A stretch of 64,000 nt of DNA from Nostoc linckia NIES-25 (GCF_002368035.1 NZ_AP018222.1:186001-250000), one strand, 5' to 3'. Positions 28,334-38,611 are shown, counted from the first letter of the stretch. The notes: generated by a model from the sequence alone, not told the origin. Translations and numbers: made by a program.

Positions 28334-31300
28334 ATGAATAATCAAGTAATTCACGGTTTTCAACTTTCACCACAACAAAAACATCTATGGTTATTACAGC
28401 AAGCTAACAATAGCCTTGCCTATTATTCATTTACTGCGGTGGAAATTACAGGTAATTTAAATACAGAGGCGTTAAAGGATAGCTTAAAAACTATTGTCCA
28501 GAGACATGAAATACTTTGCACTAATTTTTGCTGCTTACCAGGAATGAATATTCCTTTACAAGTAATTGACGACCATAGCGATTTGTTAATAAAAGAACAT
28601 GATTTGAGATCGATTAACCCTGAAAAACAAAATAATGGCGTTGAATTATTAATTGAATCTATTAAACAGCAAAAATTTGATTTAGAGAAATCATCATTAC
28701 AGATATCTCTAGTCATCCTGTCAGAATCTAGATATGTATTACTGTTAAAGTTACCTGCTTTATACGCAGATAGAACTTCACTTCATAATCTAGTAACAGA
28801 AATAACTCATGCTTACACTGGGAATTTACATGATGATGAACCAGTGCAATACATCGTTTTTTCAGACTGGCAAAATGAATTATTAGAGTCAGAAGAAGCG
28901 GAAATTGGTAGAAAATATTGGCGAGAAAAAGATATTAATCATATTTTCAACTTGAAACTGCCAAATGAAAATTTGTTGTCTGGTAAAGCTGAATTTAAAC
29001 CACAAATTTTTACTCAGGTAATTCCGCCTCAATTTGCAGCTAAAATAAATGCGATCGCCGAAAATTTCAACACTACTGAATCGTCAGTATTACTAACATG
29101 CTGGCAAATACTATTATGGCGTTTGACTAATGTACCAAATATGGTTGTTGGTACTTATTGCGATGGTAGATCGGAAGAAGAACTCCAAGCAATGCTGGGA
29201 CTACTTGCCAAATATGTACCAGTGGATTGCTATCTGCAAGGTAATTTAAAGTTTAGCGAAGCTTTAGAGCAAATTAGTTTGAATCAAAATCAAGCTTATG
29301 AATGGCAAGATTGTTTTAATTGGGAATTAATTTCAGGGTTAGATGATATACCCTTCTTACCTTTATGTTTCGAGTTTATAGAAGAAAATAGCGAAATTTT
29401 GACTACAAATGCAGTTAAATTTTCTCTACTACAACAATATGTCTGTTTTGATAAATTCAAAGTAAAATTGTTATTTATCCGTACAGAAAATTCTCTTCAA
29501 GCTCAATGGCACTATGATTCAGAATTATTTTTACCAGAAGATATCGAACGGTTATCTGGACAATTTTCTGCTCTTTTAGAAAGTGCAATTAACTACCCTT
29601 ATGCATTACTAAGTGAATTACAAATACTCAGCGAGCATGAACGACAAAAACTTTTGGTTGAGTTTAATAATACACAAACTGGTTTTACCGCAAATAAATG
29701 TTTTCATCAACTTTTTGCAGAACAAGCAGAACGCACACCAGACAATATTGCTGTTGTTTATCAAAAGCAGCAATTTACCTATCAAGAATTAAATAATCGT
29801 GCTAACCAGCTAGGTCATTACCTACAAACATTAGGTGTAAAACCGGATGTAATAGTGGGGATTTGTGTAGAGCGATCGCCCTTAATGTTGATTGCACTTT
29901 TAGGTATCTTAAAAGCCGGTGGTGCTTATGTACCGATTGACCCTAACTACCCATTAGAAAGAAAGGCTTTTATTCTAAAAGATTCTCAAATGCCAGTGCT
30001 ATTGACTCAACAGCATTTAATGGCAGATTTAGCTACAAATGAAATTAAAGTAATTTGTATTGATAGCGATTGGGGAACTATAAACGAACAAAAAATTGAT
30101 AACCCAATTACTACAGCGACTACATTAAATTTAGCTTATGTTATTTACACCTCTGGTTCCACTGGTAAACCTAAAGGAACTCTAATCTCCCATCAAGGAT
30201 TAGTTAATTACCTCTGTTGGGCTACTCAAAGATATACAGTAGAACAAGGAGTAGGAACTGTAGTCCACTCGCCTCTGGGCTTTGACTTAACAATCACCAG
30301 TCTATTATCACCTTTATTAGTTGGTCGCACAGTAGAATTATTATCAGAAGAACAAGGAATTGAAACCCTTTCTCAAGCTTTAAAGAAAAGCTCGAATTTA
30401 AGTTTGGTGAAAATAACCCCCGCGCACTTGGATTTGCTGAAACAACAGTTATCTAAAGAAGAGATAGTAAATAAAACAAGAGCGTTTATTATTGGTGGGG
30501 AAAACTTATTAGCTGAAAGCATTACTTTCTGGCAAGATGTAGCACCAGATACGATATTAATCAACGAATACGGCCCTACAGAAACGGTAGTAGGCTGCTG
30601 TATTTATGAAGTTCCAATAGGAAAACATACTTCAGGTTCCATACCTATTGGTAAACCGATCGCTAATACTCAACTGTACATTTTAGACCAATATTTGCAA
30701 CCAGTACCAACAGGTGTAGCAGGTGAATTGCATATTGGCGGAATTGGATTAGCTAGGGGTTATTTAAATCAACCTGAATTAACAGCACTGAAATTTATTC
30801 CTAATCCTTTTAGCAAACAACAAGGCGATCGCCTTTACAAAACTGGCGATTTAGTTCGCTTTTTACCGAGTGGAGATATTGAGTATATCGGTAGAATTGA
30901 TAACCAAATAAAAATCCGGGGTTTCCGTGTTGAATTGGGAGAAATTGAAGCCGTTATCAATCAGCATCCATCAGTATCTGCAAGTGTAGCGATCGTTCGG
31001 GAGGATAAACCAGGAAATCAAAATTTAACAGCCTATATAACTCTTCATCCAGACAAAACACTAACAATTTCTGAACTGCGGCGCTTCTTACAAAATAAAT
31101 TGCTTGACCATATGGTACCAACAGCCTTTATGATATTAGAAGCGTTTCCATTAACATCTAATGGCAAAGTAGACCGTCGAGCATTGCCAATGCCAGATGC
31201 TTTACGCCCAGAATTAGAAGTTGCTTATGTGGTGCCACAAACTGAAGTAGAAAAAACAATAGCTTCAGTTTGGCAGAAAGCTTTAAATCTTGAAAAAATA

Positions 31301-31570
31301 GGTATTCACGATAATTTCTTTGAAATTGGCGGTCATTCATTACTTTTAGTTACAGTTCACAGCCAATTGCAGGAAATATTAAATCCAGAACTATCAACCC
31401 TTGATTTGTTTAGATATCCCACCATTAATTCTTTAGCGGAGTATTTAAGCTCATCTGCAAATAAAACGGTATCTTTACAGGAAACTGAGATCCAAACAGA
31501 GAAAATTTCAGCTGGTAAAGCGCAACAAAGAAAACGTTTGCAAAAACTTAAATCAGTTGAAAATAATTAA
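28334..31570 (+). CDS. NRPS with degenerate C-like domain, A(Asn/Asp), PCP
   Basis: About 1078 residues. The N-terminal C-like domain (FQLSPQQKHLWLLQQ) lacks the HHxxxDG motif: the site near 142 reads LPALYADRTSL, so it should not catalyse peptide bonds. The A domain (YTSGSTGKPKG near 606) has the hand-read code D-L-T-K-I-G-E-V-G, which fits Asn (DLTKLGEVG) and is close to Asp codes. PCP follows (GGHSLLL near 1000) with a basic tail. In beta-hydroxy-Asp siderophore synthetases, catalytically dead C-like interface domains recruit TauD hydroxylases. Here the preceding protein ends in C-TauD, so this domain may be the docking platform. The catalytic C would then be the second one of the protein at 22681. 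The ATG at 28334 is chosen; an upstream in-frame start would lie inside the dispersed repeat. Confidence 0.92.
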   Translation: MNNQVIHGFQLSPQQKHLWLLQQANNSLAYYSFTAVEITGNLNTEALKDSLKTIVQRHEILCTNFCCLPGMNIPLQVIDDHSDLLIKEHDLRSINPEKQNNGVELLIESIKQQKFDLEKSSLQISLVILSESRYVLLLKLPALYADRTSLHNLVTEITHAYTGNLHDDEPVQYIVFSDWQNELLESEEAEIGRKYWREKDINHIFNLKLPNENLLSGKAEFKPQIFTQVIPPQFAAKINAIAENFNTTESSVLLTCWQILLWRLTNVPNMVVGTYCDGRSEEELQAMLGLLAKYVPVDCYLQGNLKFSEALEQISLNQNQAYEWQDCFNWELISGLDDIPFLPLCFEFIEENSEILTTNAVKFSLLQQYVCFDKFKVKLLFIRTENSLQAQWHYDSELFLPEDIERLSGQFSALLESAINYPYALLSELQILSEHERQKLLVEFNNTQTGFTANKCFHQLFAEQAERTPDNIAVVYQKQQFTYQELNNRANQLGHYLQTLGVKPDVIVGICVERSPLMLIALLGILKAGGAYVPIDPNYPLERKAFILKDSQMPVLLTQQHLMADLATNEIKVICIDSDWGTINEQKIDNPITTATTLNLAYVIYTSGSTGKPKGTLISHQGLVNYLCWATQRYTVEQGVGTVVHSPLGFDLTITSLLSPLLVGRTVELLSEEQGIETLSQALKKSSNLSLVKITPAHLDLLKQQLSKEEIVNKTRAFIIGGENLLAESITFWQDVAPDTILINEYGPTETVVGCCIYEVPIGKHTSGSIPIGKPIANTQLYILDQYLQPVPTGVAGELHIGGIGLARGYLNQPELTALKFIPNPFSKQQGDRLYKTGDLVRFLPSGDIEYIGRIDNQIKIRGFRVELGEIEAVINQHPSVSASVAIVREDKPGNQNLTAYITLHPDKTLTISELRRFLQNKLLDHMVPTAFMILEAFPLTSNGKVDRRALPMPDALRPELEVAYVVPQTEVEKTIASVWQKALNLEKIGIHDNFFEIGGHSLLLVTVHSQLQEILNPELSTLDLFRYPTINSLAEYLSSSANKTVSLQETEIQTEKISAGKAQQRKRLQKLKSVENN

Positions 31571-31584
31571 GGAATTGATAAATT

Positions 31585-34500
31585 ATGAATAGTCGAACTG
31601 AAATTTATTCTAATAACGGTTCAGAAATCGCAATTATCGGATTAACAGGAAGATTTCCTGGAGCGAAAAATCTTGAAGAATTTTGGCATAATCTCCAAAA
31701 TGGTGTAGAGTCAATTTCTTTTTTTAGTGACGAAGAATTGTTAGCATCAGGAGTAGATTCGGCACTTATTAGTAATCCCAATTATGTGAAAGCCAATGCT
31801 ATTTTAGAAGATGCAGAACTTTTTGACGCTGCCTTTTTTGGTTTTAATCCCAGAGACGCAGAAATGACCGATCCGCAACACCGAATTTTTTTAGAATGTG
31901 CTTGGGAAGCGTTGGAAAACGCAGGATATAATTCGGAAACCTATAATGGTTCCATAGGTGTTTTTGCTGGTTCTAACTTAAGCGGTTATTTACTAAACAT
32001 TTATTTTAATCAAAATATTAGAAACTCAATAGACGAACATCAGTTAACAATTGCTGCTGATAAAGATTATCTGGCTACACGTACTTCTTATAAACTTAAT
32101 TTAACTGGGCCTAGTTATGCAGTTCAAACAGCTTGTTCGAGTTCATTAGTAGCAGTACATTTAGCGTGCCAAAGTTTGCTCAACGGTGAATGTGATATTG
32201 CTTTAGTTGGTGGCGTTTCTATCAGCGCATCAAGAAAATCTGGCTATTTATATAAAGAGGGAGGTATTAAATCTCCTGACGGACATTGCCGCGCTTTTGA
32301 TGCCAAAGCACAGGGAACTGTAAGTGGTGAAGGTGTCGGAATCGTTGTATTAAAAAGATTAGAAGATACATTAAATGATGGCGATTTTATTCATGCTGTG
32401 ATTAAAGGTTCTGCCATTAATAATGACGGTTCAAACAAAGTTAGCTATACAGCACCCCGAATAGAAGGTCAAGCTAAAGTTATTAAAACGGCTCAAATTG
32501 TTGCAGAAGTAGAGCCAGAAACCATCACTTATATTGAAGCTCACGGAACAGGAACTTCTTTAGGAGATCCGATTGAAATTGCTGCATTAACACAAGCTTT
32601 TCAAAGTAATACAAACAATAAAAATTTCTGTGCGATTGGTTCTTTAAAAACAAATATTGGGCACTTAGATGCAGCCGCTGGTGTTGCAGGTTTAATTAAA
32701 ACAGTTTTAGCTCTCAAACACAAACAAATTCCTCCTAGCTTGCATTTTGAGGAAGCAAATTCTCAAATTGATTTCGCCAACAGTCCTTTTTATGTAAACA
32801 ATAAAATTTCGCAATGGAAAGTAGAAAAATATCCTAGACGGGCGGGGGTTAGCTCTTTTGGTATTGGCGGTACTAATGCCCACGTAATATTAGAAGAAGC
32901 TCCAATTTTTACAAATCAAGAAAGTATTTCTCGTCCCTGGCATTTATTGACTATCTCTGCCAAAACTCCAACAGCATTGGAATCTGCTACAACTAATCTT
33001 GCTAATTATTTAGCACAGCATCCTCAGATTAATCTTGCCGATGTAGCTTATACTTTGCAAGTTGGTCGCCGAAATTTTAACCATCGTCGAGTATTATTGT
33101 GTCAGAATTTTTCAGATGCGATAAAAACATTAACAGCGGCAGATAAACAAGGAATTTTTAGCAATTGTTCGGAAACCCGTAACCATCCAATTGTATTTAT
33201 GTTTCCCGGACAGGGAGCGCAGTATGTCAACATGGGACGGGAATTATATGAAACAGAATCAATTTTTCGCCAACAAGTTGATGATTGTTGTGAATTTTTG
33301 CAATCGCATTTAAATTTGAACCTTAAAGATATACTTTACCCGTCAACATTAGGAATTACAGAAGAAAAACTTAAACAAACTTCCTTAACCCAACCCGCAT
33401 TATTTGTAATTGAATATGCCCTAGCTAAACTTTGGATGTCGTGGGGCGTGCATCCACAAGCGATGATTGGTCACAGCATCGGCGAGTATGTAGCGGCTTG
33501 CATTTCCGGTGTTTTTTCTTTAGAAGAGGCACTAACTTTAGTCGCAATTCGCGGACAATTAATGCAAAATCTCGAACCTGGGTCGATGCTTTCTGTTTCT
33601 ATTTCTGCTGAAGAAATACAACCAATGTTGGGTTCAGAACTTTCTTTAGCAGCGAGTAATGCACCATCTCTTTGTGTGGTTTCTGGTGCTACAAATGCCA
33701 TAGAAACATTACAAAATAAATTGATTGAGCAAGGTATAGATTGTCGGCGTCTGCATACATCTCATGCTTTCCATTCTCAGATGATGGAGCCGATTTTAGA
33801 GCCATTTGTACGACAGGTTAGAAAAGTCAATCTGAAAGCACCTCAAATTCCTTTTATTTCTAATGTTACCGGAACCTGGATTACGGCAGAGCAAGCAACC
33901 AATCCTGACTACTGGACTAAACATTTACGACAAGCGGTATTGTTTAACGAGGGAATTGCTGAACTGCTGCAACAACCAGAGCGAATATTTTTAGAAGTCG
34001 GCCCGGGACGCACATTAACTACCCTAGCTAAACGACAGTTAGCTTCACAAACTATGGTGCTAACTTCGCTGCGACATCCCCAAGAGCAAGTTTCGGATGT
34101 GGCATTTTTGCTTAATACTCTCTCTCGGCTTTGGTTAGCAGGATTACCGATAAATTGGGCGGGCTTTTATGCTTGTGAGCAACGCAAACACATTCCTTTG
34201 CCTACTTATCCTTTTGAGCGTCAACGTTATTGGATTGAGGTTAATTCGGAAACTGCGTTATCAACAATATCGCCAAAATCATTAGGTAAAAAGCCAAATA
34301 TTGCTGATTGGTTTTATATCCCAAGCTGGAAACAATCTACACCAATTCAATTATTCAAAACAATTGAAAAAAATACCTGCTGGTTAGTTTTTATAGATGA
34401 CTATGGAGTTAGCGATGCAGTTACTAAACAACTCGAACAGCAAAGTCAAAATGTAATTCAAGTTAGAATCGCTGAGCAATTTACTCAGATCGACAAATAT

Positions 34501-36315
34501 ATATATACTATTAACCCACAGCATAAAAATGATTACGATACTTTGTTTGAAAAATTGCTAAAGCAAAGGTTGATTCCAAATGTATTAGCTCATTTTTGGA
34601 GCATTACGCCAAATGATACTTTACCTACTTTTGAAAATTGTCAGAAGCTCGGCTTTTGGAGTTTATTGTATTTGACGCAGGCATTAGGAAAGCAAAATAT
34701 CAGTGATTCTTTGAAGGTCAAAGTTGTAACTAATAATTTATATAATGTAATCGGCGATGAAAAGCTACGCCCAGAGAAAGCAACGATATTGGGTGCTTGT
34801 AAGGTAATTCCTAAGGAATATCCAAATATTCATTGCTCTCTTATTGATGTAATAATTCCTAGTGTTCAAGTCTCCCATAAATTTGTCAACTATCTGATTA
34901 CAGAACTAACAACTCAGCAAACCGAAAATATTGTTGCTTATCGGGGATTTTCTCGCTGGATTCCAACCTTTGAAAATGTGCGTTTAGATGAAAATATCCC
35001 AGGTAAAGCTAAGTTAAAAAAAGCAGGAGTTTACTTAATTACTGGTGGACTTAGCGGTATAGGTTTGGTGCTGGCGGAACATTTAGCGAAGACAGTACAA
35101 GCTAAATTAATTTTAGTTGCTAGGAAAGGATTACCAGAGCGATCGCAATGGCAACAATGGCTAGAAACTCACGATCGCCAAGATTCTACTAGCCGTAAGA
35201 TTCAAAAAATGTTGGCACTTGAAAAGTTAGGATCGGAAATTGAGATTAAAAGTGCTGATGTCGCCAGCTACGAAGAAATGCAGGTGGCTATTAGTGAAGC
35301 TTTAGAAAAATTTGGCCAAATTAATGGCGTCATCCATGCAGCGGGTATTGCTGGCGGTGGAATGATGCAACTCAAAACAGAGGATGTAGCAAACAGTGTT
35401 TTGGCACCAAAAGTCAAAGGCACATTAGTATTAGAGGAGATTTTAAAATCCAAAAATATTACTTTAGATTTCTTGGTGCTTTGTTCATCCCAAAGTTCTA
35501 TCTTGAGTGAATTTGGACAGGTAGATTATTGTGCCGCCAATGCATTTCTAGATGTTTATGCAAATTATCGTGCTTCTCAATCTGACGAATTCACAGTGTC
35601 AATCAACTGGGATACTTGGCAAGAAGTAGGAATGGCAGTAGAAACAACACTACCAGAACAATTAAAGCTGCAACGTGAAGAAGAAATTAAAAAAGGAATA
35701 CTACCTCAAGAAGGTGCTGAAGCTTTTAATCGTATTTTGTTAAGTGGTTTGCCTCGTGTTGTTGTCTCAACCCAAGACTTTCAACAAGTAATTGAACAGA
35801 ATAATTCTTTCAATTATGTAGACCAAGATTTAAGTCTTTTATCAGAGACATCAAAAACAAATTCTGCCCAATTTAGGCATCCACGTCCAAACTTATCAAA
35901 TGCTTATGTTGCCCCCCGTAACGAAGTCGAGCAGACCCTAGCGGATATTTGGCAACAATTTTTGGGAATTGACAAGGTGGGTATTCATGACAACTTCTTT
36001 GAGTTGGCAGGAGACTCAATTATTACAATTCAAATTGTTGCCAAAGCTAACCAATTAGGCCTCAAGTTAACTTCTCAACAAATGTTTCTGCACCAAACTA
36101 TTGCTGAATTAGTAATAGCAGCAAATTTAAATGAGACTAAGCAAAATGATTCCAAAGATGGAGAAGTTTATCTTACACCCACTGAGGATCGTGAGTGTCA
36201 GTCATTATCAGCAGAAAAATATACACCCTCTGATTTTCCCAGAGCTAACTTGAACCAACAAGACTTAGACAAGTTGTTCGCAAAAATCAACCGATTAAGT
36301 GAGAAAAAAGCATAA
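31585..36315 (+). CDS. PKS module KS-AT-KR-ACP with COM-type donor tail
   Basis: 1576 residues. KS (TACSSSL, Cys near 183; EAHGTGT; NIGHLD), malonyl-type AT (GHSIGEY near 630, SHAFHS), KR with TGGLSGIG near 1153 and intact catalytic residues (APKVKG, SSQSS, DYCAAN), then ACP (LAGDSIIT near 1476). The product should be a beta-hydroxy unit on the preceding Asn/Asp. After the ACP, GEVYLTP is followed by TEDRECQSLSAE and YTPSDF. This joins the first residues of an E domain directly to the tail seen after the E domain of the PKS at 15707, so an E domain seems to have been deleted. The tail QDLDKLFAKI is a donor for the free C domain, whose ATG overlaps this stop codon by 1 nt. AAGGA lies 11 nt before the start. 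Confidence 0.94.
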   Translation: MNSRTEIYSNNGSEIAIIGLTGRFPGAKNLEEFWHNLQNGVESISFFSDEELLASGVDSALISNPNYVKANAILEDAELFDAAFFGFNPRDAEMTDPQHRIFLECAWEALENAGYNSETYNGSIGVFAGSNLSGYLLNIYFNQNIRNSIDEHQLTIAADKDYLATRTSYKLNLTGPSYAVQTACSSSLVAVHLACQSLLNGECDIALVGGVSISASRKSGYLYKEGGIKSPDGHCRAFDAKAQGTVSGEGVGIVVLKRLEDTLNDGDFIHAVIKGSAINNDGSNKVSYTAPRIEGQAKVIKTAQIVAEVEPETITYIEAHGTGTSLGDPIEIAALTQAFQSNTNNKNFCAIGSLKTNIGHLDAAAGVAGLIKTVLALKHKQIPPSLHFEEANSQIDFANSPFYVNNKISQWKVEKYPRRAGVSSFGIGGTNAHVILEEAPIFTNQESISRPWHLLTISAKTPTALESATTNLANYLAQHPQINLADVAYTLQVGRRNFNHRRVLLCQNFSDAIKTLTAADKQGIFSNCSETRNHPIVFMFPGQGAQYVNMGRELYETESIFRQQVDDCCEFLQSHLNLNLKDILYPSTLGITEEKLKQTSLTQPALFVIEYALAKLWMSWGVHPQAMIGHSIGEYVAACISGVFSLEEALTLVAIRGQLMQNLEPGSMLSVSISAEEIQPMLGSELSLAASNAPSLCVVSGATNAIETLQNKLIEQGIDCRRLHTSHAFHSQMMEPILEPFVRQVRKVNLKAPQIPFISNVTGTWITAEQATNPDYWTKHLRQAVLFNEGIAELLQQPERIFLEVGPGRTLTTLAKRQLASQTMVLTSLRHPQEQVSDVAFLLNTLSRLWLAGLPINWAGFYACEQRKHIPLPTYPFERQRYWIEVNSETALSTISPKSLGKKPNIADWFYIPSWKQSTPIQLFKTIEKNTCWLVFIDDYGVSDAVTKQLEQQSQNVIQVRIAEQFTQIDKYIYTINPQHKNDYDTLFEKLLKQRLIPNVLAHFWSITPNDTLPTFENCQKLGFWSLLYLTQALGKQNISDSLKVKVVTNNLYNVIGDEKLRPEKATILGACKVIPKEYPNIHCSLIDVIIPSVQVSHKFVNYLITELTTQQTENIVAYRGFSRWIPTFENVRLDENIPGKAKLKKAGVYLITGGLSGIGLVLAEHLAKTVQAKLILVARKGLPERSQWQQWLETHDRQDSTSRKIQKMLALEKLGSEIEIKSADVASYEEMQVAISEALEKFGQINGVIHAAGIAGGGMMQLKTEDVANSVLAPKVKGTLVLEEILKSKNITLDFLVLCSSQSSILSEFGQVDYCAANAFLDVYANYRASQSDEFTVSINWDTWQEVGMAVETTLPEQLKLQREEEIKKGILPQEGAEAFNRILLSGLPRVVVSTQDFQQVIEQNNSFNYVDQDLSLLSETSKTNSAQFRHPRPNLSNAYVAPRNEVEQTLADIWQQFLGIDKVGIHDNFFELAGDSIITIQIVAKANQLGLKLTSQQMFLHQTIAELVIAANLNETKQNDSKDGEVYLTPTEDRECQSLSAEKYTPSDFPRANLNQQDLDKLFAKINRLSEKKA
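36164..36250 (+). other. Scar of a deleted epimerization domain
   Basis: GEVYLTPTE corresponds to the E-domain start GEIPLTPIQ of the protein at 15707, and AEKYTPSDF to its end ENYTPSDF. The roughly 400 residues between are missing. Read by hand comparison of the two protein tails. Confidence 0.6.
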
Positions 36316-37718
36316 TGAAACCAGAAAATGTAGAAGATATATATGAACTTACACCAGTTCAAAAGGGGATGCTATTCCATTGTTTGTATGCGAGAGAATC
36401 AGCGTTATATTTCTTCCACCATACTTTAACTTTACATGGACATCCAAATATAGAGGCTTTTGAAAAAGCATGGCAGCAAGTAGTAGATAGACATACTATT
36501 TTGCGTACAGGATTTTATTGGGAAGACATTGAAAATCCATTACAAGTTGTCTATAAACAAGTAAAAATTAGTCTCAACCAATATGATTGGCGTGGTATTG
36601 AGCAAGCAGAACAACAAAAGAATTTGAAGTTATTTTTAGAGAGCGATCGCCAATTATGTTTTGACTTTTCTCAACCATGTTTAATGCGTCTTTCCTTAAT
36701 CCGTCTTGCTGATAATTGCTATGAATTTATTTGGAGCAATCATCATATAATTATAGATGGGTGGACAACTCCAATAATATTAGAAGAATGTCTACAGATT
36801 TACGCAGCACTTTGTGAATATAAAGAACCTAACTTACCATCAGCCCGCCCTTTTAGAAATTATATCGACTGGTTACAGCAGCAGAATATAGCCAAGACCG
36901 AAAGTTATTGGCGGCAAGCACTACAAGGAGTAAAAGCACCAACTCCCTTAACTTATATAGAAAATAATCAACTACCCGACCAAAAAGAAAGGTACGACGA
37001 AGAAAAAATTCAATTATCAGAAGCAACTACAAAAACGCTGCTATCTTTTGCTACAAAAAATCGTCTAACTCTTGCCACATTAGTTCATGGAATCTGGTCT
37101 ATTCTTCTGAGTCGTTACACTTGTCGTGACAACATCATGTATGGATGTACTGTTACAGGAAGACCAGTAGACTTAGCCGACGTACATACAATGGTTGGTA
37201 TGTTTATAAATACCTTACCAATTAATGTCAAGTTAAATCCTAACCAACAAGTGTTGTCATGGCTACAAGATTTTCAGACCCAATTAGTAGAAGCACGTCA
37301 TCATGAATATACTCCCCTAACACAAATTCAAGGCTGGAGTGAAGTACCCCGAAATTTACCTTTGTTTGAAACAATTGTTGTAGTTGAGAACCTTCCTGTT
37401 AGCCAATTTGTCAGAAATTGGAAAGGCAATATAGAATTTGAACCGACTGGAACTTATTACAGAAACAACTATCCTTTGAATTTAGTTATCTATCCCGAAT
37501 CAGAAATTATAGTAGCAATTTCATACAATGCTTCTAGATTTGATATTCCTACAATTACTGGGATAATTAGAGATTTCCAAGTACTCCTCCAAGAAATCAT
37601 CAATAATCCTGATATTCCAATCAAAGAACTATCACTTTCGACACCACAACAACAGCAAATATTAACTGCTTTAGAAAAAGAAGCATTATTTGATTGGGAA
37701 TTAGCTGCAACATTTTAA
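36315..37718 (+). CDS. Free-standing NRPS condensation domain
   Basis: 467 residues, a single C domain. The acceptor-like N-terminus VEDIYELTPVQKGMLFH and intact active site SNHHIIIDGWT resemble the C domain at the start of the protein at 22681, so it belongs to the type that follows E domains. It ends right after the C domain (LSLSTPQQQQILTALEKEAL), with no A or PCP. The downstream A-PCP protein at 39958 has only half a C domain, so this C probably serves it in trans. Its start overlaps the preceding PKS stop (TAATG), which suggests coupled translation and equal amounts. Confidence 0.9.
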   Translation: MKPENVEDIYELTPVQKGMLFHCLYARESALYFFHHTLTLHGHPNIEAFEKAWQQVVDRHTILRTGFYWEDIENPLQVVYKQVKISLNQYDWRGIEQAEQQKNLKLFLESDRQLCFDFSQPCLMRLSLIRLADNCYEFIWSNHHIIIDGWTTPIILEECLQIYAALCEYKEPNLPSARPFRNYIDWLQQQNIAKTESYWRQALQGVKAPTPLTYIENNQLPDQKERYDEEKIQLSEATTKTLLSFATKNRLTLATLVHGIWSILLSRYTCRDNIMYGCTVTGRPVDLADVHTMVGMFINTLPINVKLNPNQQVLSWLQDFQTQLVEARHHEYTPLTQIQGWSEVPRNLPLFETIVVVENLPVSQFVRNWKGNIEFEPTGTYYRNNYPLNLVIYPESEIIVAISYNASRFDIPTITGIIRDFQVLLQEIINNPDIPIKELSLSTPQQQQILTALEKEALFDWELAATF

Positions 37719-37729
37719 GGTATTAAAGC

Positions 37730-38611
37730 ATGATTATTTCCTCTGCAATAGAAAGAAGATATAAACTATCAAGTTATGAATTCAAAAAAAGTTATGTTGA
37801 ACTAGGTAAACCAGTCATAATTTCTGGAGTAATTTCCAATTGGAGTGGGTTTGATAATTGGTCTTTAAAATACTTAAAAACAATCTCACCATCTCTAAAT
37901 ATTTATGCCAAGAGATTTAGCAATAAGGAAATCGAAATATGCCGTTTGACAATGAAAAAATATATAGAGCTAATAGAAAGCTATGAAAAAGATAGTGAAA
38001 ATTATCCTCTACCACCATATTGCCATGACTTACCTTTATTTAGCTTAATTCCTTCACTAATAGACGACGTTAAACCATTTCCTTTTGAATATTTGCCTGA
38101 ATGGTATTGGTACAAATGGTGGCGTTACTGCCAGTTTTTCTTAGGTTCTTCTAATAGTATTACACCGCTACATTTTGATTGTCTTCTGACCAACAATATT
38201 TTTTTCCAAATTGCCGGACGCAAACAATTTACCATCTTATTAGCTGAAGATGCCAAATATTGTTATCGCCAAGGCTGGAGATGGTTTAATGTTAACCCAG
38301 AAAATCCAGATTTTAATAAATATCCTGATTACAAAAACGCCAGACCGATTACATTTATTGTCAATCCTGGGGAGATTTTATATATGCCTCCTGGAACGCT
38401 GCATCATGTTAGAAGTTTAGATATGTCAATTTCTTTTAATATCGATTGGCATACTCAAAAAAGTTCACTCACTGCTTTAGCAGCCGTTAAAAAAGGAATG
38501 CCAGTTCAAAATTTTTATTATAACTGGTTATTAACGATGGGCTTAGTATTTAAAGTACCTCCTCAAATAATTTTCAAATTTTATAAATCTTATCTCAATT
38601 ATGTTTCTTAA
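37730..38611 (+). CDS. JmjC/cupin_8-type oxygenase, third and divergent member
   Basis: 293 residues. VELGKPVIISGVISNW is the cupin_8 N-terminal motif. The iron site is HFD in TPLHFDCLLTNN plus a distal His in PPGTLHHVRS, with FQIAGRKQFTILL between. It is clearly diverged from the tandem pair at 5855/7018. It starts 12 nt after the free C domain and sits just before an EctB-like aminotransferase, inside what looks like a split NRPS module. A plausible job is hydroxylation of the amino acid loaded by the protein at 39958, or of its free precursor. This is inferred from position only. Confidence 0.85.
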   Translation: MIISSAIERRYKLSSYEFKKSYVELGKPVIISGVISNWSGFDNWSLKYLKTISPSLNIYAKRFSNKEIEICRLTMKKYIELIESYEKDSENYPLPPYCHDLPLFSLIPSLIDDVKPFPFEYLPEWYWYKWWRYCQFFLGSSNSITPLHFDCLLTNNIFFQIAGRKQFTILLAEDAKYCYRQGWRWFNVNPENPDFNKYPDYKNARPITFIVNPGEILYMPPGTLHHVRSLDMSISFNIDWHTQKSSLTALAAVKKGMPVQNFYYNWLLTMGLVFKVPPQIIFKFYKSYLNYVS

